From assembly GCF_036075115.1 (NCBI RefSeq), contig NZ_CP107958.1, positions 8,866,001 through 8,930,000 of the forward strand: DNA of 64,000 nt, read 5' to 3'. Under the pieces are notes generated by a model. The model did not search any database and had not been told where the DNA came from. It was given only the letters and a program-made list of their open reading frames with translations. The stretch is from Streptomyces sp. NBC_00377. Its GTDB lineage: Bacteria > Actinomycetota > Actinomycetes > Streptomycetales > Streptomycetaceae. The translations under genes and the position numbers were made by a program. This document shows positions 9,211 through 18,307 of the stretch, piece after piece (position 1 is the stretch's first letter; the number at the start of each line of letters is the position of its first letter).

Positions 9211-9380
9211 GCCTGTTGCAGGGGTCGGCAGGCGTGCGTGGGCGCGCCCGCCGCTGGGCGACGGGGGCTGCGTGAAGTGCCGCAGCGGGCGGCCGACTTG
9301 CCCGTGCGCGGCAAGGCCGCCTGAGTGACCCGTGCCACAGCGGTGCACCCCTCGGTCGAACCGCGCGGCCTGTTGCTGCG

Positions 9381-10772
9381 TCAATCGGCGGTTTCCGACT
9401 CGTCGTAGACGGTGGTCATGGGGACCCAGCCAGAGGGGTTGCGGTACCAGTAGTGCGGTAGCCCCTCGATGCTGGTGGTGCGGAACGGGTGGCCGTGGTC
9501 GTCGATGCGCATCGTGCCGGTTCTGCCCTGTGAGGACCAGTCGAGGTCGACGTACCACTCGCAGGTACAGGATTGCGTGCGAGCGGAGAGCAGCAGGATC
9601 TCCGGCTCCCGCAGGGACACCCGGTAGGGAAAGCCGACCACCGTGGTCGGTCTGCCCGGTTCGTTGCCGGACATCGGACGCGCCAGGGCCCGCGGCGCGT
9701 CGAGGTTCACGGAGAAGTAGCGGGGGATGAGGACGGCGCCGCAGCCCTCGTACATGGAGTAGGCGATGCCCCGGCGGACGGCGGGGACGGTGCGGTTGAC
9801 CACGCGCACATGCAGTGCCTCAAGGACGACCGCGGCGGACCCGCGTCCCTGCACCGTGATCCGCAGATCGGTGGTGCGTCCGTGCACCGCTTGCTGGGAG
9901 GTGGCCCACCCCGCGGCGTCCGCCGGCGTGGGCGGCGGAGGGACCTGCTGCGGTGACTTGTCGATGACGTAGTCATGGTCGCATTCGAGTCGCCAGAGGT
10001 GGGAGTCGGCCGTCCAGGTCAGCGGGGCCGCCGGTGGGACCGTACCGGTGCTCGCCCGGTTCCTCTGCTGGCCACCACCGCCGGGCGTGGCCGGCGCCGA
10101 GGGTTTCGGCGTGGGGCGGGCGGGAGCGGTCGACTCACCGGCACCGGAAGGACGTCCGTCGGCGGGCAGCGGGCTGCCGTCGCTGCGTGCGGCCTGCGCC
10201 GGGGGAGTTGGCGTGATGCGGGCGGAGGCCGACGACCCACCGGCACCGGAGCGGGGTCCGGCAGCGGACGTGGCGAGGCCGGCGAGCGCAACGGCGAACA
10301 GGGCCGCCAGAGTTATCGACCGCAGGGCCCGCCGTCGGCCGTCGGGCGAGGCCGACCCCGGGCGCGCGTCGGCATGCGAGGCCGGCTCGGGTGCCTCGGC
10401 AGACGCGCTGCTGTGGCTCGCGGACACAGCCGGTGCCGCGGTGCTCGTGGTGGCGTGGGGCATCGGCGCCCGCCGGACCTCGGAGGTGCGTGAGCGTCGC
10501 CGTGCCGCGACCGCCAGGATCCAACGGCGGTGCAGTTCCACGCGTTCCTCGGGGGAGGCGCCGCACAGTGCGGCGAACCGCTCGATCCCGGTGAAGTCCA
10601 GGGGAACCGCCTCTCCCGCGCAGTAGCGGTGCAGCGTGGAGGCGTTCACGCCCAGGCGGCGGGCCAGTGCCGCGTAGCTGCGGTCCGTGCGCTCCTTCAG
10701 ACGCCTCAGCAGTAACGCGAACTCCGCTACGTCATCGTGGATTGCTTCCATGTGCTCCGTGCTCGCATCCAT
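9381..10772 (-). CDS. Membrane-anchored XRE-type helix-turn-helix protein with extracytoplasmic domain
   Basis: The 463-residue protein has three parts. Residues about 15-90 form a helix-turn-helix domain of the Streptomyces XRE type (LLRRLKERTDRSYAALARRL, NASTLHRYCAGEAVP, FAALCGASPEE). A Ser/Ala/Pro linker follows, then one membrane segment (about 150-172). Outside lies a Pro/Thr-rich spacer and a C-terminal domain of about 200 residues with cysteines and many tryptophans (WTADSHLWRLECDHDYVID, CTCEWYVDLDWSSQGRTG). It could read an extracellular cue and bind DNA directly, or bind the wall. No ligand domain was recognised. Confidence 0.85.
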   Translation of the reverse strand: MDASTEHMEAIHDDVAEFALLLRRLKERTDRSYAALARRLGVNASTLHRYCAGEAVPLDFTGIERFAALCGASPEERVELHRRWILAVAARRRSRTSEVRRAPMPHATTSTAAPAVSASHSSASAEAPEPASHADARPGSASPDGRRRALRSITLAALFAVALAGLATSAAGPRSGAGGSSASARITPTPPAQAARSDGSPLPADGRPSGAGESTAPARPTPKPSAPATPGGGGQQRNRASTGTVPPAAPLTWTADSHLWRLECDHDYVIDKSPQQVPPPPTPADAAGWATSQQAVHGRTTDLRITVQGRGSAAVVLEALHVRVVNRTVPAVRRGIAYSMYEGCGAVLIPRYFSVNLDAPRALARPMSGNEPGRPTTVVGFPYRVSLREPEILLLSARTQSCTCEWYVDLDWSSQGRTGTMRIDDHGHPFRTTSIEGLPHYWYRNPSGWVPMTTVYDESETAD

Positions 10773-11185
10773 CCGTCGGCCTGTGCAGCCATGACCCGAT
10801 CCGGGACGGCATCCCAGGCGCTCCTCTCACCTGCACGTCAATACGGCTGGGATGGTTCCCGAGTTGCGCCGTCCCTGCCTTCGGCGCCCGGCGCCCGGCG
10901 CTCACGCAGCGCTCTCGGCACACGATCGCCGGTCCGGTCACGGCCGGTGACCCTCGATCCACCCCGGCCGCGCCCGACACGTCTGAGGTCCGTCCGCGGG
11001 ATGCAGTGCGCGGTGCCTCGGACGGCCGGCCGGTCGACGAAACGGGATCGCGCGGAGATCGGCGGTGAGCTGGTCCCGCTTCGCGAGCCGCCGCTTCGGC
11101 TCCCCACCGAGCCGGGTGGCGGATACGGGCGACCCCAACTCCGCCCCCAGGGCGGCGGATTTCCCAACCTTTTCCCGGCACGTAC
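10773..11185. other. Region without a supported gene (10773-11185)
   Basis: About 410 bases lie between the divergent XRE gene and the MerR-type promoter. I see no frame with family resemblance and a ribosome site. Confidence 0.5.
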
Positions 11186-11216
11186 TTGATCTGGAGCGCG
11201 CTCCAGGTTCGAGCAT
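11186..11216 (+). promoter_or_regulatory. MerR-type promoter/operator of the aldo/keto reductase-merR operon
   Basis: A -35-like TTGATC (11186-11191) and a -10-like GAGCAT (11211-11216) are separated by 19 bases, the long spacer used by MerR regulators. Most of that spacer is the perfect 16-base palindrome CTGGAGCGCGCTCCAG (11191-11206). The start codon of the reductase is seven bases beyond the -10 element. The MerR gene is second in the operon, so autoregulation is likely. Confidence 0.75.
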
Positions 11217-11222
11217 GGGGAC

Positions 11223-12161
11223 ATGAACATCACCGCCCCCCAGATCGTCCTTGGGACAATGGATTTCGGCACCCGTGTAGGTGCTGACCAAGCCTTCGCG
11301 ATCCTCGATTCCTTCGTCGCCGGTGGAGGAGTGTGGCTCGACACGGCGAACTGTTACTCCTTCTGGGCCGATCCCAGTGGCGTCGGCGGCGCCAGCGAGG
11401 ATGTCATCGGCTCGTGGCTGCGAGCCCGTCCCGGCGTGCGCGACGCGGTGCGGATCGCGACGAAGGTCCGGCAGAATCCGCTCGTCGCGCACTCCTGGCC
11501 GCAGAGCGCCGAAGGACTCTCCGCCCGCGCGGTACACGTCGGCGTCGAGAAGAGCCTGAGACGTCTGGGCGTGGAACACGTCGACATGCTCTGGGCCCAT
11601 GCCGAGGACCGCACCGTACCCCTGGAGGAGACGGTGGGTGCTTTCGGAGAGGTGGTTGCCAGGGGAACGGCTGTGCGGATCGGGGCGGCGAACCACGCCG
11701 CCTGGCGCGTCGAGCGCGCCCGCTCGCTCGCACGGGAGCAGCGCGTGCAACCGTGGACGGCTTTGCAACTGCGCCACTCACTCGTCCAGCCGCGCCCGCT
11801 CACCCCGCTCGCGGAAGCCGGCCACCGCATGCTCACCGCCGACGACGTGGACCTCGCGCGGTCGGAGGGACTTGCCGTGTGGTCGTACAGTTCGCTCATG
11901 TGGGGTTCCTACGTGCGTGCGGACAAGCCGCTTCCGCAACCCTATGATCATCCCGGGACCACTCGGGTGCTCACCGTCCTGGACGACGTCGCCACGGAGC
12001 TTGCGGCCACGAGGAACCAGATCGTCCTGGCATGGCTGATGCGGCAGGGGATCGACCCCATCGTCGGCGCGAGCCGGGTGGAGCAGATCGAGGAAGCGCT
12101 CGCCGCGCGCCGTGTGCGGCTCAGCGACGAGCACCTGGCGCGCTTCGCCCGAGCGCGATGA
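11223..12161 (+). CDS. Aldo/keto reductase
   Basis: The 312-residue (alpha/beta)8-barrel protein shows the AKR landmarks: VLGTMDFGTRV at the start, WLDTANCYSFW with the catalytic Asp and Tyr, IATKVRQN with the Lys, VDMLWAHAED with the His, then the C-terminal NADPH-binding QIVLAWLMRQG and PIVGASRVEQIEEAL. It reduces or oxidises a carbonyl/alcohol pair with NADP(H); the substrate is unknown. It is first in an operon with a MerR regulator 22 bases downstream and sits behind a MerR-type promoter, so it is probably induced by the compound it handles. Confidence 0.93.
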   Translation: MNITAPQIVLGTMDFGTRVGADQAFAILDSFVAGGGVWLDTANCYSFWADPSGVGGASEDVIGSWLRARPGVRDAVRIATKVRQNPLVAHSWPQSAEGLSARAVHVGVEKSLRRLGVEHVDMLWAHAEDRTVPLEETVGAFGEVVARGTAVRIGAANHAAWRVERARSLAREQRVQPWTALQLRHSLVQPRPLTPLAEAGHRMLTADDVDLARSEGLAVWSYSSLMWGSYVRADKPLPQPYDHPGTTRVLTVLDDVATELAATRNQIVLAWLMRQGIDPIVGASRVEQIEEALAARRVRLSDEHLARFARAR

Positions 12162-12183
12162 CAGCGCGCAGAGAAGGAGCCCC

Positions 12184-12534
12184 ATGACCACCCCCCTGAC
12201 TCCGGCCGCAGCCGCCGACCACACCGGCGTCTCCCTCGACACGCTGCGCTACTACGAGCGCGAAGGGCTCATCGGCCCGATCCGGCGCACCACCGGAGGG
12301 CGCAGGGAGTACACCGAGGAAGACCTCTTCTGGATCGGCCTGGTCACCTGCTTTCGTGAGGCCGGCCTCGGCATCGCGGATGTGCGGGGGTTCGTCGCCA
12401 TCCTGCGCGCAGAGCATCCGGCGCAGGACCGGGTGGCCTTCCTGCGCAAGCGCCGTGCCGCCCTGGAGCAGCGAGTGGCGGCACTGTCCCGGGCGATGGA
12501 GGTCCTCGACGACAAGATCGCGTACTACAGCTGA
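12184..12534 (+). CDS. MerR-family transcriptional regulator
   Basis: The 116-residue protein has the MerR N-terminal domain (AAADHTGVSLDTLRYYEREGLIGPIRRTTGGRREYTEEDL) and a dimerisation coiled coil ending in RVAALSRAMEVLDDKIAYY. There is no C-terminal metal-binding cysteine set, so it is of the short oxidoreductase-linked type that controls aldo/keto reductases. AAGGAG lies seven bases before the ATG at 12184. Its 3' end overlaps the convergent S1-like gene by ten bases. Confidence 0.93.
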   Translation: MTTPLTPAAAADHTGVSLDTLRYYEREGLIGPIRRTTGGRREYTEEDLFWIGLVTCFREAGLGIADVRGFVAILRAEHPAQDRVAFLRKRRAALEQRVAALSRAMEVLDDKIAYYS

Positions 12535-12896
12535 CCAGCGGGCCCTGTACGGAGTTCGCCGGTTCGTTGCCCGATCTCCGCAGGCCATCCAGGCCGCCAC
12601 CTGGCCAGGAATTCGGTCCAGTCCTCACGCAAGAGGTGCGGATCCAGGGGCTTCAGACGTATCTGGTGCGGCCGGTCGGTCCACCACACCTCGAACTGTG
12701 CGACGGCGCCTTCCGTCGGCCAGGCCTGTGTTTCGGCAGGCAGGAGAAGGGCGTCGACGAAGCCACCCACCTCGAGCCCGAGATCCACGAACACGCCGAT
12801 CGTCCCCGGCCTGGGAACCCGGACGACGGTGCCTGTGAACACCTGCCCAAAGCGCAACTGGGCGCGGATTCGGCTCCACTCGACGTCACTGACCAC
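12525..12896 (-). CDS. S1-like RNA-binding domain protein
   Basis: The 123-residue product contains an S1/OB-like strand set near its start: FGQVFTGTVVRVPRPGTIGVFVDLGLEVGGFVDALLLP (residues about 16-53). An acidic-aromatic tail follows (FEVWWTDRPHQIRLKP, LREDWTEFL). Small proteins of this type are common in Streptomyces and are uncharacterised. The GTG at 12896 is the only start before the domain. It overlaps the end of the convergent merR gene. Confidence 0.75.
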   Translation of the reverse strand: MVSDVEWSRIRAQLRFGQVFTGTVVRVPRPGTIGVFVDLGLEVGGFVDALLLPAETQAWPTEGAVAQFEVWWTDRPHQIRLKPLDPHLLREDWTEFLARWRPGWPAEIGQRTGELRTGPAGQL

Positions 12897-12987
12897 AGCA
12901 CATCATCCCACCGCGGAGTTCTTCGGCGCGACAATACCGAGCAGTCGGCAGACCATGGAAAGGGGTGGGATCCTCGGCCGCATCACG

Positions 12988-13017
12988 GCGCGGAAGTGAA
13001 AAGCGCGGAAGTGAAAA
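12988..13017 (+). repeat. 15-base perfect tandem repeat upstream of the kinase
   Basis: GCGCGGAAGTGAAAA occurs twice head to tail (12988-13002 and 13003-13017) about 65 bases before the kinase start. It may be a promoter-proximal duplication. Confidence 0.7.
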
Positions 13018-13082
13018 GCCATGACGACACCCGATCGTTCCGCACGGTGTTCCCGCCTGCCCGCTCACGACGCGGAAGCGCC

Positions 13083-14729
13083 ATGAGCGGCGACGAGGAG
13101 CGGCTGCTCGCTGGTCGGTATCTCCTCCTCGAACAGCTCGGACGCGGCGGAATGGGCACCGTGTGGCGTGCGCGGGACCAGGTGCTCAATCGCGAGGTGG
13201 CGGTGAAGGAGCTGACCGTCAGCGGTCTGCCACGCGAGGAGCTCGCGGTGTTGCACGCCCGCATGGAACAGGAGGCCCGGGCGGCGGCGCGGGTCAAACA
13301 CCCGGGGATCGTCACTGTCTTCGACGTCCTGGAAGAGGACGGCCGGCCATGGATCGTCATGGAGCTGGTCGACGGCCAGTCACTCGCCGACGTCCTTGCC
13401 ACGGAGGGAACACTGCTGCCGCGGGACGCCGCGCGGCTCGGAACGCAGTTGCTGTCAGCGCTGGATCGGGCGCATCAGCTGGGGGTGCTTCACCGGGACG
13501 TCAAACCCGCCAATGTGCTGCTCGAGCGCGGCGGCCGGGTGGTGCTCACCGACTTCGGCATCGCTGTCATGGGCGGCTCCAGCGGCCTGACGCGCACCGG
13601 AGACGTCATCGGTTCGCCGGACTACCTCGCCCCGGAGCGCGCGAAGGGCTACCGACCGGGCCCGGAGTCCGATCTCTGGTCCCTCGGCGTGACGCTGTAT
13701 GCCGCAGTGGAAGGGCAGTCGCCGTTCCGCCGCACCACGACCATGAGCACCTTGCAGGCGGTGGTCGCCGAGGAGTTGCCGGAACCCCGGCGCGCGGGCC
13801 CGCTCGCCCCTGTCATAGAAGCACTGCTTCGGAAGGAACCGAACGAGCGCGCGACGGCTGAACAGGCCCAGCGGATGCTGGCCGAAGTGGCGGCCGGGGA
13901 GCCGGTGAGCACGCCCCTCCCCGGGGCGGCGGAGCATCCGCCCACGCAGGTGGCGCCACCGACGGACAGCGCTGACAAGAGGTTCCTCAGCCGGGAACCG
14001 ACCCGGACGACACCGCCCACGCCGGTGCCGTCACAGGGAAGGAGCAAGCGAGCCGGGCCCGACCCGGGGGCATACGACGAGAACCAGGCCGATACGCCGC
14101 CGACCATCCGAGTGCCCCCCGGCGACGACCACGCCCCTCCGGGTGACGGGGGTGACGGTCGGCCCAGGCGGCGCAAGTCCTTGCTGATCGCCGCAGCGGC
14201 ACTGGCGGTGGCGCTGGTGGGTGGCGGTGCCGCAGCCGTGGTGATGACCATCGACTCCCGAGACACCCCGCAGACCGCACCAGGCATCTCGCAGAGCGCG
14301 GTCGCTTCGCGGAGCACGGTCACTTCGCATGCCACCGTCACCCGGACGGCTGCGCCAAGTCCTCACCACAAGGCCGGTGATACCCCGACACCGGCACAGT
14401 CCAGCCCCGCGTCGACATCAGCCCCTGCGACCACCGCCGTCGCCACACCTCCCCAACGAGTCGTCGAAGGCTACTTCGCTGCCATCAACGCCGGGGACTA
14501 CGCGCGCGCTTGGGACCTCGGGGGAAAGAACCTGGGCGGGTCCTACGATTCCTTCGTCGAGGGTTTCGCCGACACCGTCTCGGACACGGTCACCATCGAG
14601 TCCGTCTCGGGAGACACCGTGGCCATGCAGCTCGACGCGTTGCAGACGGACGGAACACACCAGTTGTTCGCGGGCACGTACACCGTTCGCGATGGCACCA
14701 TCGTCGCGGCCGACGTCCGAAAGCAATGA
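13083..14729 (+). CDS. Transmembrane Ser/Thr protein kinase (PknB type)
   Basis: The 548-residue protein has a kinase domain (residues about 12-275) with the glycine loop LGRGGMGTVW, catalytic Lys42 in VAVKE, HRDVKPANVLL (Asp139) and DFG (Asp157). A Pro/Thr-rich linker leads to one membrane segment (about 366-388). Outside are a Ser/Thr/Pro spacer and a C-terminal domain of about 90 residues (VVEGYFAAINAGDYARAWDLGG) resembling NTF2/SnoaL-like sensor domains, not PASTA repeats. The ATG at 13083 directly precedes the domain; the frame is open upstream but without similarity. It probably relays an envelope signal. Confidence 0.93.
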   Translation: MSGDEERLLAGRYLLLEQLGRGGMGTVWRARDQVLNREVAVKELTVSGLPREELAVLHARMEQEARAAARVKHPGIVTVFDVLEEDGRPWIVMELVDGQSLADVLATEGTLLPRDAARLGTQLLSALDRAHQLGVLHRDVKPANVLLERGGRVVLTDFGIAVMGGSSGLTRTGDVIGSPDYLAPERAKGYRPGPESDLWSLGVTLYAAVEGQSPFRRTTTMSTLQAVVAEELPEPRRAGPLAPVIEALLRKEPNERATAEQAQRMLAEVAAGEPVSTPLPGAAEHPPTQVAPPTDSADKRFLSREPTRTTPPTPVPSQGRSKRAGPDPGAYDENQADTPPTIRVPPGDDHAPPGDGGDGRPRRRKSLLIAAAALAVALVGGGAAAVVMTIDSRDTPQTAPGISQSAVASRSTVTSHATVTRTAAPSPHHKAGDTPTPAQSSPASTSAPATTAVATPPQRVVEGYFAAINAGDYARAWDLGGKNLGGSYDSFVEGFADTVSDTVTIESVSGDTVAMQLDALQTDGTHQLFAGTYTVRDGTIVAADVRKQ

Positions 14730-15034
14730 TGTCTCGCCCGACAGGTGATCGGGGTGCAGGAGCTGCTCGATGAGCGGAACGGCGAGGGCGCGGGTGTGGG
14801 CGGCGCTGCGGGTTGTGAGCGGCGGCATACGGCGCCCAGCTCCGTGTCGTCGAGCTCGGCGGCCGGACATGGCGTCGGGTTCTTGCGTCGGTTGAGCATG
14901 GTGGGTCCTGCACCGTCGTCGCGGTCGGGAGGTGGGTGGGAGAGTTGATCGGTGCACTGGAGAGGATCGTCCCGGTGCCCGGCTTCGGCCGGGTACCGGG
15001 ACGCTGTCGTGAGCGCGTCGGGCCGTACGGTCGC
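14730..15034. other. Region without a supported gene (14730-15034)
   Basis: About 305 bases between the convergent kinase and permease genes. No family resemblance, tRNA or clear terminator hairpin was seen. Confidence 0.5.
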
Positions 15035-16516
15035 TCAGTCGACGTCGGTGGTGGCGAGCCTGGCGTAGATGTCGGGCCGGGTGCGGCGCATCCGCCCGGC
15101 CAGGACGACGCCGGTGAGGAAGACGACCGGGGTGAGGGCGATCAGCGTCCAGTTGACGGCCGGGCCGGCGCCCGTGAAGAGGTTCAGGCGGTTGCAGACC
15201 AGGGCGGTGACGGCGGCGAGCAGGATCACCGCGACGCCGGGGGCGACCAGGGTGCGCAGCCGTCCCTCACCGCGCTGCGGGGGGTTGCGGCGGAAGAAGG
15301 CGACGACCGCGCAGGCCGCCAGCAACTGCAGGGCGAGGATGCCGATCACACCCGGGGTGTTCACCCAGAGCAGGAACTGGTTGTACGGATCGGCGCCGAT
15401 CGCCGCGAACACGGCCACGGTCGCCGCCGCCAGGGCGGTCTGCACGAGGCCCGCGATCCACGGGGAGCCGTGCCGGGGGTGGATGCGGCCCAGGGACGCG
15501 GGCAGGGCGTGCTCGGTGGCGAGGGCGTAGCCGTATCGGGTGATGGCGTTGTGGAAGGCGAGCAGGGAGGCCAGCAGGCTGGTGACGATCAGGATGCGCT
15601 GGAGGTCGGTGGCCCAGGAGCCCACGTACTGGGTCATCGCCGTGAAGAACATCTCGGCCGGGTTCTTGGCCGCCGCGCCGACCGCGCCGTCGTTGCCGAA
15701 CGCCTGCACGATGACCCAGACGATGAACGTGTAGAAGAGGCCGAGGAAGCCGACGGCGACGTAGGTGGCGCGGGGCACGGTGCGGTCGGGGTCGCGGGCT
15801 TCCTCCCGGTAGATCACCGTGGCCTCGAAGCCGGTGAAGGCGGCGACGGCCAGCCCCAGGGGCGCGCTCATCTGCGAGGTGAACACGTGGGACGGAGCGA
15901 AGGAGGCCAGGCTCAGGCCGTCGGCCCCGCCCTTGACCAGGATCGCACCCGCCAGCAGGACCAGGATCGCTGTTTCGGCGATCAGCAGTGCGGCCAGGAC
16001 CTTGGCCCCCAGGGAGATGGAGCGGAAGCCGAGGAACCAGACGAGGGCCACCCCCGCGAAGGCGTACCCCCACCAGGGCAGGTCGACGCCGAGGAGGTCG
16101 TTGGCCGTGCCGGCGGCGAAGAAGCCGAACGCCCCGAACACGCCGATCTGCAGGGCGTTGTAGGAGAACACCGCGAGCAGTGCCGCGCCCAGGCCGGCCG
16201 GACGCCCCAGGCCCCGCGTGATGTACGAGTAGAAGGCGCCCGCGTTGCGGATGTACGGCGTCATGGCGGTGAAGCCCGCCGCGAACAGACACAGCAGGAC
16301 GCCGATGGCCAGGTAGGCGACCGGGGCGCCGATGCCGCCGAAGAGGATCGCCAGGGGGGCGACACCGGCCATCACGGTGAGCGGCGCGGCCGCCGCCACC
16401 ACGAAGAACACGATGTCGGCGAGGCCGAGCGTGCCGCGCCGCAGATGGCTGCTCGCGTCGGTCCCGGCGGTCTGCGGGGGCTGCTGAGGTGCGGTGGGGA
16501 CGAGGGGCTCGGTCAT
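15035..16516 (-). CDS. APC-family amino acid permease
   Basis: The 493-residue protein has about 12 membrane helices and the APC opening (LRRGTLGLADIVFFVVAAAAPLTVMAG). Other signatures are AFYSYITRGLGRPAG, the helix with FTGFEATVIYREEARDPDRTVPRATY and the NAITRYGYALATEHALP loop. It should import amino acids or related amines. The ATG at 16516 follows GGAGA. It lies 89 bases downstream of the amidohydrolase gene on the same strand, so the two probably form an operon for taking up and hydrolysing an amide or N-acyl compound. Confidence 0.93.
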   Translation of the reverse strand: MTEPLVPTAPQQPPQTAGTDASSHLRRGTLGLADIVFFVVAAAAPLTVMAGVAPLAILFGGIGAPVAYLAIGVLLCLFAAGFTAMTPYIRNAGAFYSYITRGLGRPAGLGAALLAVFSYNALQIGVFGAFGFFAAGTANDLLGVDLPWWGYAFAGVALVWFLGFRSISLGAKVLAALLIAETAILVLLAGAILVKGGADGLSLASFAPSHVFTSQMSAPLGLAVAAFTGFEATVIYREEARDPDRTVPRATYVAVGFLGLFYTFIVWVIVQAFGNDGAVGAAAKNPAEMFFTAMTQYVGSWATDLQRILIVTSLLASLLAFHNAITRYGYALATEHALPASLGRIHPRHGSPWIAGLVQTALAAATVAVFAAIGADPYNQFLLWVNTPGVIGILALQLLAACAVVAFFRRNPPQRGEGRLRTLVAPGVAVILLAAVTALVCNRLNLFTGAGPAVNWTLIALTPVVFLTGVVLAGRMRRTRPDIYARLATTDVD

Positions 16517-16605
16517 GATGTCTCCGCGTGGTGCGTGATCGAGGGGATGAGCGGGTTGCCCCTGACCCGCGGGCCGGTCGTGGCGTCGGCGTACTGACCG
16601 TACGT

Positions 16606-18261
16606 CTATCCTCTTGCGGCACGCGAGGGGGTGGAGGGGACGGCGCCGTGTGTGCGGCGGCCGGCGAGCCAGGTGCCCAGGACGGGCAGGTGTGCGAGAT
16701 CGGCCGGTGTGGTGGTGACCGGGTCGGCGGCGAGATGCACCAGGTCGGCGCGCATCCCGGGGCGCAGGGCGCCCCAGTCCTTCTCCTCGAACGCCTGGTG
16801 GGCGCAGCCCGCGGAGTAGGCGGCAAGAGCGGTCGCGGTGTCGATCCGCTCTTCGGGGAGCCAGCCGCCCTCGGGAGTTCCCCCGGGCGTCTGGCGGGTG
16901 ACTGCGGTGGCGATGCCCCGCAGTGGTTCGTGGGCCGTGACCGGCCAGTCGCTGCCGAAGGCGACGCGAGTGCCGGAGGCGAGCAGAGAAGCGATCTGGT
17001 ACTGCCGTCGGCCGCGCTCCGCGCCGATCCTCGGAAGGATCAGTTCGGTCATCAGGGGATCGCACTGCGCCCACAGCGGCTGGAGGTTGGCGATCACGCC
17101 GAGAGCCTTGAAGCGGGGAAGATCGACGGGGTCGATCAGCTCGGCGTGGGCGACGACAGGGCGCCGGTCGCGTGGGCCGTTGGCACGGTCAGCGGTCTCG
17201 ACGGCGTCGAGGGCGGCGCGTACGGCGCCGTCGCCGATGGCATGGATGTGCGGCCGGAATCCGAGCGCGTCCACGGCGGTGACGGCCTCGGCGAGCTCGG
17301 CGGGCGTCCAGGTGGCCATCCCGTGTGAGTGCGGACAGTCGGTGTACGGCTCCAGCAGGGCGGCGGTGCCCGCCTCGATCACTCCGTCAGCGAAGAACTT
17401 CACACTCCGCACCGTGATCAGCCCCGGCGCTGCGCTCTCCACCCGTTCGCGGTCGGCCGCGAAGCGGGCGATCCGCTCCCGCCAGCCGTCGGGCTCCAGC
17501 AGGAAGCAGAGGTCGGCGCGGACCGGCAGGCCCGGCCCGGTGGTCGCGGCGGTGACCCAGACGTCGGCGAGGTCGGGCGTGACCAGGGCGTCCTGCACCC
17601 AGGTCACCCCGGCGGCGGCGAACCGGGTGGTCGCCTCACGAAGGGCGTCCACGTGCTCCGTGTGGGACGGCGTCGGAACGAGGGCGAGGACGGGGTTCAG
17701 GGCGCCGAACTCGCGCAGCGTGCCCAGGGGCTCCTCGCCGCCGTCCCGGCGGACGATCCGACCGCCTGCGGGATCCGGCGTGGCGGCGGTGTAGCCGGCG
17801 CGCCGCAGGGCCTCGCCGTTCACCCAGGCCGTGTGGTGGTCGGAGGTACGCAGCAGCACCGGGCGGTCGGGTACGGCGGCATCCAGCCACCTTGCGTCGA
17901 ACAGCCCGTCCGGCGCCAGCCAGGGGTCGAAGCCGTCGCCGGTGATCCACTCCGCCTCGGGGTGCAGATCGGCCCAGCGCTTTACGGCCTCGACGATGTC
18001 CTCGACGGACGCGCACTCCCGGACGGGCACACCGCGCAGTCCGAGCCCGCCGAGCACCGGGTGGGCATGACCGTCACCGAAAGCGGGGAGCAGTGTCCCG
18101 CCCGCCAGGTCGACCACGGTCGTACGGGGACCGCGCGCGGCCGAGGCCTCCGGTCCCAGTGCGCTGATCCGGCCGTCGGTGACGGCGAGGGCATCGTGGA
18201 CGGGAACGTCCGTGTCTCCCGTCCGGATGGTTCCCCCGGTGAAGACGGTGTCTGCGTGCAT
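16606..18261 (-). CDS. Amidohydrolase (YtcJ/amidohydrolase 3 type)
   Basis: The 551-residue metal-dependent hydrolase has the N-terminal beta-sandwich start, the DGHAH motif (about 63-67), the KFFADGVIEAGTAAL strand, HIHAIGDGAVRAALDAVE, and the late SDWPV with the catalytic Asp. This is the long YtcJ-type subgroup acting on N-acyl, formamide or related bonds; the substrate cannot be deduced. It is first in a two-gene unit with the APC permease and divergent from a TetR gene. The intergenic region carries two operator-like boxes, so the unit is probably TetR-controlled. Confidence 0.92.
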   Translation of the reverse strand: MHADTVFTGGTIRTGDTDVPVHDALAVTDGRISALGPEASAARGPRTTVVDLAGGTLLPAFGDGHAHPVLGGLGLRGVPVRECASVEDIVEAVKRWADLHPEAEWITGDGFDPWLAPDGLFDARWLDAAVPDRPVLLRTSDHHTAWVNGEALRRAGYTAATPDPAGGRIVRRDGGEEPLGTLREFGALNPVLALVPTPSHTEHVDALREATTRFAAAGVTWVQDALVTPDLADVWVTAATTGPGLPVRADLCFLLEPDGWRERIARFAADRERVESAAPGLITVRSVKFFADGVIEAGTAALLEPYTDCPHSHGMATWTPAELAEAVTAVDALGFRPHIHAIGDGAVRAALDAVETADRANGPRDRRPVVAHAELIDPVDLPRFKALGVIANLQPLWAQCDPLMTELILPRIGAERGRRQYQIASLLASGTRVAFGSDWPVTAHEPLRGIATAVTRQTPGGTPEGGWLPEERIDTATALAAYSAGCAHQAFEEKDWGALRPGMRADLVHLAADPVTTTPADLAHLPVLGTWLAGRRTHGAVPSTPSRAARG

Positions 18262-18307
18262 GGCGTGGCGGTGCCCTTCCCGACCTGGTTCTGACGCCCG
18301 AACACGT

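Noticed and set aside
12567..13082. A 172-residue upstream extension of the Ser/Thr kinase frame
   Set aside because: It is antisense to the S1-like gene and lacks kinase features; the ATG at 13083 starts at the expected place.
14543..14899. A small minus-strand peptide starting MLNRRKNPTPCPAAELDDTE after an AGGA site
   Set aside because: The start has a plausible ribosome site and an ELDDTELGAV segment like some peptide leaders, but the frame runs antisense into the kinase gene and there are no modification or transport genes nearby.
16517..17074. Upstream extension of the APC permease to 679 residues
   Set aside because: The extension is low-complexity and antisense-like within the amidohydrolase gene; the permease begins at 16516 behind GGAGA.
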